A stretch of DNA of 64,000 bases from Flavobacterium fluvii (GCF_900129545.1 NZ_FQWB01000001.1:372001-436000); one strand, 5' to 3'. Counted from the first letter of the stretch, positions 8,103 through 17,388 are shown. Notes: generated by a model not told the origin, from the letters alone. Program-made: numbers and translations.

Positions 8103-8391
8103 TGTTTTGTCCTAATTTGTTAGGCATAACATTAGACCTTTAAAGTAAAACACTTTAAAATATTAAGTATTGTAGGTAGTTTGGGGAAACTAATCAAACA
8201 AAAACTTCAATTTTTCAATAAAAAGTCTTGTTTAACAAGATAAAAATAAACATTTACACCTTTTTCCATATATATTGTTAATATCTATGGAACAAATTGT
8301 TAATACATTAAAATTAACTGCAAATAAATCCGATAAACTACAAAAAAGGCTTCTCGATTGAGAAGCCTTTTTTATATAAACGAATATTTGA
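8103..8391. other. 289-bp intergenic region between glyS and the LytTR gene
   Basis: Contains the glyS terminator (8342-8373). It also has a TTTAAAG-N7-CTTTAAA inverted repeat (8139-8159) and a CCTAA-TTTG-TTAGG inverted repeat near 8111-8124. TTGTTAATA occurs twice in the same orientation, 22 bases apart (8275 and 8297). No consensus -7 box was found for the LytTR gene and no ORF of note. Confidence 0.5.
8342..8373 (-). terminator. glyS terminator
   Basis: A perfect 14-bp stem AAAAAAGGCTTCTC / GAGAAGCCTTTTTT with a 4-base loop, 19 bases after the glyS stop on the minus strand. Confidence 0.9.
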
Positions 8392-9933
8392 TTACATTTT
8401 CATCAACCAATTTTTCATCGAAACTTCATCTTCGATAATTGATTTCAAGTCAGCGATTTTCACACGATCTTGTTTCATAGTGTCTCTGTGACGAATGGTT
8501 ACCGTTTGATCTTCGATAGTTTGGTGGTCCACTGTGATACAGAAAGGAGTTCCCAAAGCATCTTGTCTTCTGTAACGACGACCTACAGCATCTTTTTCAT
8601 CATAAGCCACATTGAAATCCCAACGCAAATCTTCGATAATTTTGTTGGCGATTTCCGGCAATCCGTCTTTTTTAACCAATGGTAAAACGGCAGCTTTTGT
8701 AGGTGCAAGAACAGCAGGTAATTTCAATACTGTTCTGGTTGAACCGTCTTCCAATGTTTCTTCTTTTAATGAAGTAGCGAAAACCGCCAAAAACATTCTG
8801 TCTAATCCTACTGAAGTTTCTACCACATAAGGAACATAATTTTGGTTTAATTCAGCATCAAAATACTGCAATTTTCTACCAGAATATTGTTCGTGAGCTT
8901 TTAAGTCAAAGTCAGTTCTGGAGTGAATTCCTTCCAATTCTTTGAATCCAAAAGGGAAGTCAAACTCTATATCAGCGGCTGCATTGGCATAATGTGCCAA
9001 TTTTTCGTGATCGTGAAAACGGTATTTTTCTCTTCCTAATCCAAGAGACAAATGCCAGTTCAAACGAGCTGCTTTCCAATGTTCGTACCATTGCATTTCT
9101 TCACCTGGACGCACGAAAAATTGCATTTCCATTTGTTCAAATTCACGCATACGGAAGATGAATTGTCTGGCAACAATTTCGTTTCTGAATGCTTTTCCAG
9201 TTTGGGCAATTCCAAAAGGAACTTTCATTCTTCCTGATTTTTGTACGTTCAAGAAGTTTACAAAAATACCCTGAGCTGTTTCCGGACGTAAATATAAATC
9301 CATTGCCGTATCAGCAGAAGCTCCTAATTTGGTTCCGAACATCAGGTTGAATTGACGTACTTCAGTCCAATTTCTGGAACCTGATTCCGGACAGGCAATT
9401 TCTAATTCTTCAATTAACGCTTTTACATCTTCTAAATCTCCCGAACCTAAAGAACGTGCCATTCTTTCGAGAATTTCTCTTTCTTTAGCCAAATACTCAA
9501 CCACTCTTGCATTAGTTGTAATAAACTCTTGTTCGTTGAAAGCTTCTCCAAAACGAGTTTTCGCTTTTTCGATTTCTTTTTTGGCTTTTAAATTTAGCTT
9601 TTCAGCATAATCTTCAATCAAAACGTCAGCTCTGTATCTTTTTTTGGAATCTTTGTTATCAATCAATGGATCGTTGAAGGCATCTACGTGACCTGAAGCT
9701 TTCCAAGTTGTTGGATGCATCAATATTGCCGCGTCCAATCCTACGATGTTATCGTTCATTTGAACCATCGATTTCCACCAATATTCGCGTATGTTCTTTT
9801 TTAATTCTACTCCGTTTTGTGCATAATCATAGACTGCACTTAAACCATCGTATATTTCGCTTGACGGAAAAATAAATCCGTATTCTTTTGCGTGCGAAAT
9901 TACATTCTTAAATAAATCTTCTTGTTTTGCCAT
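8392..9933 (-). CDS. glyS: Glycyl-tRNA synthetase (single-chain, eukaryote/archaea-like type)
   Basis: The enzyme charges tRNA-Gly with glycine using ATP in the cytoplasm. The 513-residue single chain is the class IIa homodimeric form, not the bacterial alpha2beta2 GlyQ/GlyS. Motif 2 is visible in the region RPETAQGIFVNF through KAFRNEI and FRMREFEQMEMQFF. Motif 3 is ETSVGLDRMFLAVF, and a C-terminal anticodon-binding domain starts near 400 (APTKAAVLPLVKKDGLPE, then DALGTPFCITVD). The ATG at 9933 sits just behind a -7 box TATTTTTG. It is divergent from comF and apparently monocistronic. Confidence 0.96.
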   Translation of the reverse strand: MAKQEDLFKNVISHAKEYGFIFPSSEIYDGLSAVYDYAQNGVELKKNIREYWWKSMVQMNDNIVGLDAAILMHPTTWKASGHVDAFNDPLIDNKDSKKRYRADVLIEDYAEKLNLKAKKEIEKAKTRFGEAFNEQEFITTNARVVEYLAKEREILERMARSLGSGDLEDVKALIEELEIACPESGSRNWTEVRQFNLMFGTKLGASADTAMDLYLRPETAQGIFVNFLNVQKSGRMKVPFGIAQTGKAFRNEIVARQFIFRMREFEQMEMQFFVRPGEEMQWYEHWKAARLNWHLSLGLGREKYRFHDHEKLAHYANAAADIEFDFPFGFKELEGIHSRTDFDLKAHEQYSGRKLQYFDAELNQNYVPYVVETSVGLDRMFLAVFATSLKEETLEDGSTRTVLKLPAVLAPTKAAVLPLVKKDGLPEIANKIIEDLRWDFNVAYDEKDAVGRRYRRQDALGTPFCITVDHQTIEDQTVTIRHRDTMKQDRVKIADLKSIIEDEVSMKNWLMKM

Positions 9934-9940
9934 AGTGGTG

Positions 9941-9948
9941 CAAAAATA
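9941..9948 (-). promoter_or_regulatory. -7 box for glyS
   Basis: TATTTTTG on the minus strand, 7 bases before the glyS ATG. No good TTG is found at -33. The implied leader is very short. Confidence 0.45.
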
Positions 9949-10030
9949 TAAAAAGTGAACTTAAAAAAAGAAACATTTTTAAAGTTTGAAACATTGATTT
10001 GCTTATTTTTATAAATAATATCGCCTTTTT

Positions 10031-10714
10031 ATGTTCAAAAGCATTATCAATCTATTTTTTCCACCGGTTTGCGCCGGTTGTCATTCCCTTTTGGTATCGA
10101 ATGAAAATGTGATTTGCACGCTTTGCCGACACAATCTTCCGCTGACGAATCATCATTTGAATCGAGAAAACGAAGCTTTCAAGAAATTTTACGGGCGAAT
10201 TCCTGTTGAACATACTTCAGCATTATTGTATTTTCACAAAAAAGGAATCGTTCAGGAATTGATTCACAACCTGAAATACAAAGGCCAGGAAGAAATAGGA
10301 ACAGTTCTTAGCGAATGGTATGCCGATGATTTGAAAAATTTGGAAATCCTGCAATCTGTCGATGAAATTATTCCGGTGCCTTTGCACAAAAGAAAACTCA
10401 GGGAAAGAGGTTACAACCAAGTGACTAATTTTGGAACAACACTTTCCATCGGCTTAAATATTCCGTATAACCCTAACCTTTTGGTTCGAAATATTTATTC
10501 CAAAACTCAATCCAAGAAAAACTTGTTGAATAGAAGTGAAGGGATCGACACCATTTTTGATGTTGCTTTTACCAAAAAAGATCACAACAAACATTTCCTT
10601 TTAATTGATGATGTCATAACAACCGGTTCCACTTTAGAAGCTTGTTCGCACGCATTGTTGAAAATTCCAGGAGCAAAAATCAGCATTGTTTGTATGGCGA
10701 TGGCGCATTCTTGA
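10031..10714 (+). CDS. comF: ComF family phosphoribosyltransferase-like protein
   Basis: ComF proteins are needed for uptake or handling of single-stranded DNA during natural transformation; the biochemical activity is uncertain. The 227-residue protein starts with a four-Cys zinc-binding segment (CAGC at about 14 and CTLC at about 35). It ends with a type I PRTase domain whose PRPP loop reads LLIDDVITTGSTLEAC. The middle segment IIPVPLHKRKLRERGYNQ is the ComF hallmark. It stands alone, divergent from glyS, and is followed by a dispersed repeat element rather than another competence gene. Confidence 0.93.
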   Translation: MFKSIINLFFPPVCAGCHSLLVSNENVICTLCRHNLPLTNHHLNRENEAFKKFYGRIPVEHTSALLYFHKKGIVQELIHNLKYKGQEEIGTVLSEWYADDLKNLEILQSVDEIIPVPLHKRKLRERGYNQVTNFGTTLSIGLNIPYNPNLLVRNIYSKTQSKKNLLNRSEGIDTIFDVAFTKKDHNKHFLLIDDVITTGSTLEACSHALLKIPGAKISIVCMAMAHS

Positions 10715-10756
10715 TTTATTGTTTAAAGTAAAAACATCTTGAAATGAGGAGGTTTT

Positions 10757-10834
10757 TAGCCCAGATGGAAACGGCATCCTTTTTCTTTTTTCTTTAAAAA
10801 GAAAAAGATATAGTGTACAGCTGGAAATAGCTCC
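10757..10834 (+). repeat. 78-bp dispersed structured element, copy 1
   Basis: Begins TAGCCCAGATGG and ends GGAAATAGCTCC. A 12-bp inner hairpin (10779-10790 with 10796-10807, 5-base loop) is flanked by an irregular outer stem. Copy 2 at 30130-30207 has the same length and geometry. Most differences between the copies are compensatory base pairs, which indicates a selected RNA or single-strand fold. Confidence 0.8.
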
Positions 10835-10907
10835 CAATAAAAATTTAAAAGATTTCTTTTACAGCGAATATAATTGTTATTTTGTAGCTTCTAAATATCG
10901 ATTCATT

Positions 10908-12566
10908 ATGTTGAAAAACAACTTTAAATATATTCTGTTTCTGCTGGTTTTGGTAATGGCAAGTTGCGCCAAAAGAGGCAGCATCACTGGTGGTTTGAAA
11001 GACACTTTGGCTCCACAGTTGAAAATAAGTTTCCCGGAAAACTATAGCACGAATTTCAAAGCCAAGGAAATTAAATTGACATTTGACGAATACATCAAGC
11101 TTAAAGACGTGAACAAGCAATTGATCATTTCGCCTCCAATGAAACACGAACCCTTGATAACACCGACTACTGTCAGCAAATTTATTACCATAAAAATATT
11201 GGACACGCTTCAACCCAATACCACTTACAGTTTCAACTTTGGACAAAGCATAGAAGACAACAATGAAGGGAATCCATACAACCAATTCAAATATGTATTT
11301 TCGACGGGTGCTTACATTGATTCTTTGTCTATTGGAGGAACCGTTAAAGATGCTTACAACAAAGAGGTGGAATCATTTGTTTCCATTATGCTGTATGATA
11401 TAAATGACAGCTTTAAAGACTCGGTAGTTTATAATGAAAATCCAAGATACATCACCAATACTTTAGACAGTTTGAAAACTTTTAAACTGGAGAATTTAAA
11501 GGCTGGAAAATATCTTTTGGTGGCGATGAAAGACTATGGTTCCAACAATAAATTCAATCCCAAAAAAGACAAAATCGGGTTTCACAAGGAGTTTATCACC
11601 ATTCCGGGCGACACGGTTTATGAACTAAAAATATTTAAGGAAATTCAAGATTTCAAGGCTTCCAGACCTTATCAAGCTTCTAAAAACAGATTGGTTCTGC
11701 CTTATGAAGGAAAAACAAAAGACCCGAAAATTACACTCAAAAACGAAGAAACAGTTTTGCCAACCATTATTACCAAATTTCCAAAAAAAGATTCCCTTCA
11801 GGTTTGGTTTAAACCCCTAAAAGCAGATTCATTGGCTTTGGCCGTAACCAACGACAAATACAAAGCCAACTTCAAATTTAAAATCAAAGACCAGAAAAAA
11901 GACAGCGTAAACATTACCGCTGTTCAATCAGGTTCCATAAATTTAAAGGATCGATTTACTTTGACAAGCAACACCCCTTTGGATAAATTTGATCATTCAA
12001 AAATGAAACTGATTAACAAGGATTCCGTTTCGGTAGATTTTAAAACCGAATATGACGAATTCAATCAGCGATTGTTTTTTGATTTCAAGAAAGAACCAGC
12101 GGAAAGATATACTTTTAAAATTATGCCCGGCGCATTGACCGATTATTTAGGACAACCCAACGACACCTTGATTTATAATTTTTCGACGAGAGAATTGACT
12201 GATTACGGTAATCTTAAAGTGAATTTGCAGAACGTAAAACGCTTTCCTGTCATTGTTGAATTGACCAATGAAAAAGGGGATGTTCTTGCCACGGAATATT
12301 CCGAAAGCAGCTCTAAAGTCGAATTTAATTTGATTGAACCTTCTCTATTTTGGCTTCGTTTGATTTATGACGACAACAAAAACAAGGAATGGGATCCAGG
12401 TAATTACTTGGAAAAACGCCAAGCCGAGGAAGTGATTTATTTTTCGAAATCCATTGATGTTCGCGCCAATTGGGATGTGGATCAAACATTTGACGTGAGT
12501 ATTCCCTACACACCGGAACCCAAAAAGAAAGAAGAGAAAAAGAAGCCGATTAAATCAGGATTTTAA
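10908..12566 (+). CDS. Ig-like domain lipoprotein of Bacteroidota
   Basis: A 552-residue envelope lipoprotein of unknown role, conserved in Flavobacteria. A signal peptide with lipobox VMASC gives a lipidated Cys near residue 20. An N-terminal bacterial Ig-like (Big_5 type) domain covers about 38-135 and reads APQLKISFPENYSTNF, then LTFDEYIKL and PNTTYSFNFG. A carboxypeptidase-regulatory-like or prealbumin-like segment follows (IGGTVKDAYN, LENLKAGKYLLVAMKD). Further beta-rich domains lead to a charged tail of Lys/Glu and Pro. The stop overlaps the convergent amidase gene by 12 bases. No enzymatic motif is seen; a surface-binding or structural role is likely. Confidence 0.85.
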   Translation: MLKNNFKYILFLLVLVMASCAKRGSITGGLKDTLAPQLKISFPENYSTNFKAKEIKLTFDEYIKLKDVNKQLIISPPMKHEPLITPTTVSKFITIKILDTLQPNTTYSFNFGQSIEDNNEGNPYNQFKYVFSTGAYIDSLSIGGTVKDAYNKEVESFVSIMLYDINDSFKDSVVYNENPRYITNTLDSLKTFKLENLKAGKYLLVAMKDYGSNNKFNPKKDKIGFHKEFITIPGDTVYELKIFKEIQDFKASRPYQASKNRLVLPYEGKTKDPKITLKNEETVLPTIITKFPKKDSLQVWFKPLKADSLALAVTNDKYKANFKFKIKDQKKDSVNITAVQSGSINLKDRFTLTSNTPLDKFDHSKMKLINKDSVSVDFKTEYDEFNQRLFFDFKKEPAERYTFKIMPGALTDYLGQPNDTLIYNFSTRELTDYGNLKVNLQNVKRFPVIVELTNEKGDVLATEYSESSSKVEFNLIEPSLFWLRLIYDDNKNKEWDPGNYLEKRQAEEVIYFSKSIDVRANWDVDQTFDVSIPYTPEPKKKEEKKKPIKSGF

Positions 12567-13322
12567 TTCGAAAGCATCTCTGTCGTTTAGAAAGCCTAGT
12601 TTTTTTCTGGCTTCGAGTAGTTTTTCTTTGTTCAATTCCACGATGAAAACACCTTCGGTTTCTTGTGGATCGAGAGTATAATTTCCAATGAAATCGACTG
12701 TTTGGGAATGTCCATTATATTCTAAATTGTTATCATCAAAACCGACTCTGTTTACACCAATGGTATAACACATATTTTCGACAGAACGGGCTTTAAGCAA
12801 AATATCCCAAGCTTGAATTCTTGATTTTGGCCAATTGGCAACGTAAATCAACACATCATACTCTTCGACATTTCGGGCAAAAACCGGAAAACGCAAATCG
12901 TAACATACCAGCGGACAAATTTTCCAACCGAGATATTCCACAACCAATTTTCCTTTGCCGGAAGTATAGACTTTATCTTCTCCCGCCAGGGTAAACAAAT
13001 GTCGTTTATCGTAAAATTGGATTTCGCCTGACGGAAAAACAAACACCAATCGGTTGTAAAAATTATCGTTTTCCTTGACTACCAAACTGCCTGTGACAGC
13101 ACTTCTTTTGGCTTTTGCCAATGATTGTAGCCATTGAATAGTTTCGCCTTGCATTGTTTCAAAAACAGCCTCAGGATTCATCGTAAAGCCTGTCGAGAAC
13201 ATTTCCGGAAGCACAATCAAATCCACCTTTTCAGCAATGACATTAATTTTTTCCTCGAAATGATTTCGATTGGCGGTTGGGCTTTCCCAAAGCAAGGATG
13301 ATTGGATGAGTGCGATTTTCAT
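12555..13322 (-). CDS. Omega-amidase of the nitrilase superfamily (YafV-like)
   Basis: A carbon-nitrogen hydrolase, probably hydrolysing alpha-keto acid amides (alpha-ketoglutaramate or alpha-ketosuccinamate) in metabolite repair. The 255 residues have the Glu-Lys-Cys triad: E40 in VLPEMFSTGF, K106 in YDKRHLF and C140 in PLVCYDLRFPVF. The start ATG at 13322 gives the standard nitrilase N-terminus KIALIQSSL. It is convergent with the Ig-like lipoprotein and overlaps its 3' end. The sdhB terminator lies immediately upstream, so it has its own promoter; none matching the consensus was found. Confidence 0.9.
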   Translation of the reverse strand: MKIALIQSSLLWESPTANRNHFEEKINVIAEKVDLIVLPEMFSTGFTMNPEAVFETMQGETIQWLQSLAKAKRSAVTGSLVVKENDNFYNRLVFVFPSGEIQFYDKRHLFTLAGEDKVYTSGKGKLVVEYLGWKICPLVCYDLRFPVFARNVEEYDVLIYVANWPKSRIQAWDILLKARSVENMCYTIGVNRVGFDDNNLEYNGHSQTVDFIGNYTLDPQETEGVFIVELNKEKLLEARKKLGFLNDRDAFELKS

Positions 13323-13352
13323 AGTATAAAATTACTCAATTTTATCAAACAA

Positions 13353-13382
13353 AAAAACGTCCCAATTTCTTGGGACGTTTTT
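13353..13382 (-). terminator. sdhCAB operon terminator
   Basis: A stem of about 13 bp around AACGTCCCAA / TTGGGACGTT with a 4-base loop and T-rich flanks, 32 bases past the sdhB stop. Confidence 0.85.
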
Positions 13383-13413
13383 AGATTCTTCCTTTGTCAG
13401 AATGACAAATAGA

Positions 13414-14175
13414 TTATTTCAAACTTGCTGACAAATATTCTCTGTTCATGCGAGCGATGTTTTCCAAAGAAATTCCTTTTGGACATTCCACTTCGCAAGC
13501 TCCAGTATTAGTACAGTTACCAAAACCTTCTTCGTCCATTTGACGAACCATGTTCAATACACGGTCTGTAGCTTCAATTCTACCTTGTGGCAACAAAGCA
13601 TATTGAGATACTTTTGCTCCAACGAATAACATGGCAGAACCATTTTTACAAGTGGCCACACAAGCACCACAACCGATACAAGCAGCCGCTTCAAAAGCTT
13701 TATCTGCATCTTGTTTGTTAATTGGAGTTGCATTGGCATCGATAGTGTTTCCAGAAGTATTTACCGAAACGAAACCTCCCGCTTGTTGAATTCTGTCGAA
13801 AGAAGTTCTGTCTACAATTAAATCTTTAATTACAGGGAAAGCTGCAGAACGCCAAGGCTCGATAACGATTGTATCTCCGTCATTAAACATTCTCATGTGT
13901 AATTGACAAGTAGTGATTCCAGTATCTGGTCCGTGTGCACGACCATTGATATACAAAGAACACATTCCACAAATTCCTTCACGACAGTCGTGGTCAAATG
14001 CGATTGGTTCTTTTCTTTCGTTTACTAATTGTTCGTTCAATTGGTCTAACATTTCCAAAAATGAACTAGCCGTAGAGACATCGTTCAATTTGTATGTTTC
14101 CATTTTTCCTTTTTCTTTGGAGTTTTTTTGACGCCAAATTTGAAGGCTTATATTCATATTTTTTGCTGCGCTCAT
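13414..14175 (-). CDS. sdhB: Succinate dehydrogenase iron-sulfur subunit
   Basis: SdhB carries electrons from the flavin of SdhA to the quinone site. The 253 residues include the [2Fe-2S] site ([15 protein letters not shown] plus a later Cys near CQLHMRMF). Two further Cys clusters, [14 protein letters not shown] and [15 protein letters not shown], bind the [4Fe-4S] and [3Fe-4S] centres. It is the last gene of sdhC-sdhA-sdhB, 7 bases after sdhA, and is followed by a strong terminator. The gene order and single membrane subunit mark the B-type complex of Bacteroidota. Fumarate reductase activity is formally possible, but an aerobic TCA role is more likely. Confidence 0.96.
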   Translation of the reverse strand: MSAAKNMNISLQIWRQKNSKEKGKMETYKLNDVSTASSFLEMLDQLNEQLVNERKEPIAFDHDCREGICGMCSLYINGRAHGPDTGITTCQLHMRMFNDGDTIVIEPWRSAAFPVIKDLIVDRTSFDRIQQAGGFVSVNTSGNTIDANATPINKQDADKAFEAAACIGCGACVATCKNGSAMLFVGAKVSQYALLPQGRIEATDRVLNMVRQMDEEGFGNCTNTGACEVECPKGISLENIARMNREYLSASLK

Positions 14176-14182
14176 AATTTTT

Positions 14183-16192
14183 TTATTTGTAATTTCTTGC
14201 GGCTATTTTAATAAACTCGTATTTCAATTCTTCTTTGTGAAGTTCCGATTTTGTAACGTCGTATCCTTTGTTTTCCCAAGCTCCTACAAACGAGAAGTTT
14301 TCGTCATCACGAAGCGTTTCCCCTTCAGAATCCTGATACTCTTCACGGAAGTGACCACCACAAGATTCTTTACGTTGCAAAGCATCCATAGCCATCAATT
14401 GTCCTAATTCGATGAAATCGGCAACACGAAGTGCTTTCTCCAATTCAGGATTCAATTCGTCTGAACTACCAGGAACATAAACATCTTTGTAGAATTCTTC
14501 TTTTAAAGTAGCAATTTCGGCAATGGCTTCAGTTAAACCTTTTTCATTACGGCCCATTCCAACTTTATTCCACATAATGTGTCCTAAACGTTTGTGGAAA
14601 TGATCCACGGTTTTAGATCCATTATTAGACAAGAATTTATTGATTTGCTCTTTTACACTATTTTCAGCAGCTACGAATTCTGGCAAATCAGTAGAGATTT
14701 TTCCAGTACGAATATCATCAGCTAAATAGTTAGAAACTGTGTAAGGCAATACAAAATATCCATCAGCCAAACCTTGCATCAAAGCAGAAGCTCCTAAACG
14801 GTTCGCTCCATGGTCAGAGAAGTTAGCCTCTCCTGCTACGAAACAACCCGGGATAGTAGATTGTAAGTTGTAATCAACCCAAACACCACCCATTGTATAG
14901 TGAACCGCAGGGTAAATTTTCATTGGAGTTTCATAAGGATTCTCATCCGTGATTTTTTGATACATGGTAAACAAGTTACCATATTTTTCTTCTAACCATT
15001 TTTTCCCTAAAGTAAGGATTTCCTCTTGAGAAGGATTGTGATTTCCTTTGGCGTAAGCTGTTTGCTTTCCTTTAGATTGAATCTCTGTAGCGAAATCCAA
15101 ATAAACTCCTTCATTGGTATCATTAGCCTCAATTCCGCGACCTTCGTCACAAACTTCTTTTCCAGCTCTTGAAGCAACATCACGAGGAACTAAATTTCCA
15201 AATGCCGGATATTTTCTTTCTAAGTAGTAATCTCTATCTTCTTCAGCAATTTGAACTGGTTTTAATTTCCCTGCACGAATCGCTTCTGAATCTTCTTTTT
15301 TCTTTGGAACCCAAATACGTCCAGAGTTTCTTAACGACTCAGACATCAATGTCAATTTAGATTGATTCGTTCCGTGAACTGGAATACAAGTTGGGTGAAT
15401 TTGAACGTAACAAGGATTAGCGAACAAAGCCCCTTGTTTGTGAATTTTCCAACCAGCTGTTACATTCGATCCCATTGCATTGGTAGAAAGGAAATAAACA
15501 TTTCCGTATCCGCCTGTTGCAATAATTACAGCGTGAGCAGAATGTCTTTCTAATTCTCCAGTAATCAAATTACGAGCAATGATTCCACGAGCCTTTCCAT
15601 CCACTTTTACCAATTCCAACATTTCGTGACGGTTGTACATATCGATTTTTCCTAAACCGATTTGTCTTGATAAAGAAGAATAAGCTCCTAACAATAATTG
15701 TTGTCCAGTTTGTCCAGCAGCATAAAAAGTACGTTGTACTTGTGTACCACCAAAAGAACGGTTGTCCAACATTCCACCGTAATCACGGGCAAAAGGAACA
15801 CCTTGAGCCACACATTGGTCAATGATGTTTCCAGAAACTTCAGCTAAACGGTGAACGTTTGCCTCACGTGCTCTGTAATCTCCTCCTTTAATTGTATCAT
15901 AAAACAAACGGAAAGTACTATCCCCGTCATTTTGATAATTTTTTGCAGCGTTGATACCTCCTTGTGCAGCGATTGAGTGCGCACGACGCGGAGAATCTTG
16001 GTAACAAAATGCTTTTACATTATAGCCCATTTCAGCAAAAGACGCCGCTGCCGAAGCTCCAGCCAATCCTGTACCCACAACGATAATATCTATTTTTGGT
16101 CGGTTGTTTGGAGCAACTAACTTTAAGTGATCTTTATAATCAGTCCATTTTTGTGAAATGTGACCTTCTGGTATTTTAGAATCTAGTTTCAT
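14183..16192 (-). CDS. sdhA: Succinate dehydrogenase flavoprotein subunit
   Basis: SdhA oxidises succinate to fumarate with covalently bound FAD in the TCA cycle. The 669-residue length fits the B-type enzymes. The FAD-binding Rossmann motif is [15 protein letters not shown] at about 37-51. The flavinylation-region block [18 protein letters not shown] follows, then HPTCIPVHG, and the FAD/substrate motif [17 protein letters not shown] late in the protein. A 108-base gap to sdhC contains one copy of a dispersed two-stem repeat, which would therefore be transcribed as part of the operon mRNA. Confidence 0.97.
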   Translation of the reverse strand: MKLDSKIPEGHISQKWTDYKDHLKLVAPNNRPKIDIIVVGTGLAGASAAASFAEMGYNVKAFCYQDSPRRAHSIAAQGGINAAKNYQNDGDSTFRLFYDTIKGGDYRAREANVHRLAEVSGNIIDQCVAQGVPFARDYGGMLDNRSFGGTQVQRTFYAAGQTGQQLLLGAYSSLSRQIGLGKIDMYNRHEMLELVKVDGKARGIIARNLITGELERHSAHAVIIATGGYGNVYFLSTNAMGSNVTAGWKIHKQGALFANPCYVQIHPTCIPVHGTNQSKLTLMSESLRNSGRIWVPKKKEDSEAIRAGKLKPVQIAEEDRDYYLERKYPAFGNLVPRDVASRAGKEVCDEGRGIEANDTNEGVYLDFATEIQSKGKQTAYAKGNHNPSQEEILTLGKKWLEEKYGNLFTMYQKITDENPYETPMKIYPAVHYTMGGVWVDYNLQSTIPGCFVAGEANFSDHGANRLGASALMQGLADGYFVLPYTVSNYLADDIRTGKISTDLPEFVAAENSVKEQINKFLSNNGSKTVDHFHKRLGHIMWNKVGMGRNEKGLTEAIAEIATLKEEFYKDVYVPGSSDELNPELEKALRVADFIELGQLMAMDALQRKESCGGHFREEYQDSEGETLRDDENFSFVGAWENKGYDVTKSELHKEELKYEFIKIAARNYK

Positions 16193-16224
16193 ATATGTGA
16201 AATTTTATTTGTCTTTGGTCATAT

Positions 16225-16288
16225 ATGTTATCGCCTTTTATTAATCGGTGTTTGCTTTCGCAAACTCGTTCTTTGTGGCGATTTCATT
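16225..16288 (+). repeat. 64-bp two-stem dispersed repeat, copy 1 (between sdhC and sdhA)
   Basis: Starts ATGTTATCGCC and ends GTGGCGATTTCATT. An outer stem ATCGCC (16230-16235) / GGCGAT (16277-16282) encloses an inner hairpin GTTTGC-TTTC-GCAAAC (16250-16265). A second copy, about 85-90% alike over the first 42 bases, lies inverted at 17324-17388 on the other side of sdhC. Confidence 0.8.
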
Positions 16289-16300
16289 TATAGATTGATA

Positions 16301-16969
16301 TTAATTATTAATAAGATGGTGAAATATTGCAATGAAAACAAATCCAGCTGGAACTATTACCGCAAATGAATAACAGATTGTATGCAATGATTTTCCAATT
16401 TTATTGTCAAATCCTATGGATTGCAAAGAAGACGTGAAACCGTGCCAAAGGTGTAATGCCAATAATATGAAAGCAACACTGTACAATCCTGTACGAACCG
16501 GACTTTCAAATTTAGCTACTAATTCACCATAGTATCTTGTTTCTTCGATAGCATTTCCTTCCACATACTTGTAAACCATTTCGTGAACCCAGAAATCATA
16601 AAAATGCAATCCCAAAAATGCCAACACCACCAACCCAGAAATAATCATGTTTCTTGATGCCCAAGTTGAGTTTGCCCCACCATCGAATTTTACATAAGCA
16701 ATAGGTCTTGCGCTTTTATTTTTTAGCTCCAATACGAACCCCATAATGAAATGAAAAACAACTCCTGCAACTAAAATAGGCTGCATAACAAACTGGATTA
16801 AAGGATTATAACCCATAAAATGAGACATTTCATTGAAAGCATCTGCACTAAACACCGAAACCATATTAATAAAAAAATGTAATGCGAGAAACGAAATCAA
16901 GAAAATTCCAGAAAGTGCCATAGCCACTTTTTTGGCTATTGACGACTTCAACAACGTAGATTTTGCCAT
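16301..16969 (-). CDS. sdhC: Succinate dehydrogenase cytochrome b subunit
   Basis: The membrane anchor of the B-type complex. It has five predicted transmembrane segments, binds two b hemes through His residues and reduces menaquinone. The open frame extends to 17074. However, MAKSTLLKSSIAKKVAMALSG at 16969 is the usual N-terminus, and a TTG-N17/20-TACTTTTG promoter sits between the two possible starts, so I place the start at 16969 (222 residues). Conserved His-rich helices are visible (FLALHFFINM, VVFHFIMGF, FLGLHFYDFWVHE, LLALHLWHGF, IAIFHHLINN). It is the first gene of sdhCAB. Confidence 0.95.
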   Translation of the reverse strand: MAKSTLLKSSIAKKVAMALSGIFLISFLALHFFINMVSVFSADAFNEMSHFMGYNPLIQFVMQPILVAGVVFHFIMGFVLELKNKSARPIAYVKFDGGANSTWASRNMIISGLVVLAFLGLHFYDFWVHEMVYKYVEGNAIEETRYYGELVAKFESPVRTGLYSVAFILLALHLWHGFTSSLQSIGFDNKIGKSLHTICYSFAVIVPAGFVFIAIFHHLINN

Positions 16970-17003
16970 AAAAATTAAAAATAAATTATTTATAAAAGTT
17001 GGA

Positions 17004-17034
17004 CAAAAGTAAAGAAAATAGTAAGGAACAACAA
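17004..17034 (-). promoter_or_regulatory. sdhCAB promoter
   Basis: TACTTTTG on the minus strand (17004-17011) with TTG either 17 or 20 bases upstream. This is a full match to the Flavobacterium TTG-N17-23-TAnnTTTG pattern. It supports the sdhC start at 16969. Confidence 0.7.
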
Positions 17035-17152
17035 CCTTTTTGACTCTATTTATAATAAGTCTAAAGTTCACCATTTAAGCGACTATCAAGCCTTTCCAGC
17101 AGCTCAGAATTTTATCAAATCATCATTATTGAATAGATGTTTTTATCATTTT

Positions 17153-17186
17153 TACGTATAACTACGTATTTTTTAAGATATACGTA
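17153..17186. promoter_or_regulatory. Triple TACGTA operator-like cluster
   Basis: TACGTA at 17153, 17163 and 17181; the first two form the perfect dyad TACGTA-TAAC-TACGTA. It lies about 120 bases upstream of the sdhC promoter and also upstream of pepP. The core resembles the dyad before the repeat-peptide gene. Confidence 0.4.
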
Positions 17187-17323
17187 TTCCAACAAATCAA
17201 AAACAATGATTTTTGTCGACTCAAAAAATATTTATTAAACAAACAAAAATTAAAATGTTATTTTTCCTTTTTTGTTTCCAAAGTATTTACTTTTGAGTAT
17301 TCGAAGTATAAAACATAAATTAC

Positions 17324-17388
17324 AATGAAATCGCCACTAAATAGAAGTTTGCGTATGCAAACACCAATAAATAAAAAGGCGATAACAT
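17324..17388 (-). repeat. 65-bp two-stem dispersed repeat, copy 2 (upstream of pepP)
   Basis: Inverted relative to copy 1 at 16225. Outer stem ATCGCC/GGCGAT (17330-17335, 17378-17383) and inner palindromic hairpin GTTTGC-GTAT-GCAAAC (17347-17362). It ends 31 bases before the pepP ATG. Confidence 0.8.

Noticed and set aside
10017..10032. ATATCGCCTTTTTATG before comF as a third copy of the two-stem repeat
   Set aside because: Only the ATCGCCTTTTTAT part matches; the inner GTTTGC hairpin and the GGCGAT arm are absent.
10845..11285. 146-codon minus-strand ORF across the start of the Ig-like lipoprotein
   Set aside because: It overlaps a well-supported lipoprotein gene on the other strand and shows no domain or start context.
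16970..17074. Longer sdhC from 17074
   Set aside because: The extra 35 residues contain the consensus promoter and do not resemble SdhC N-termini; the ATG at 16969 fits the family.
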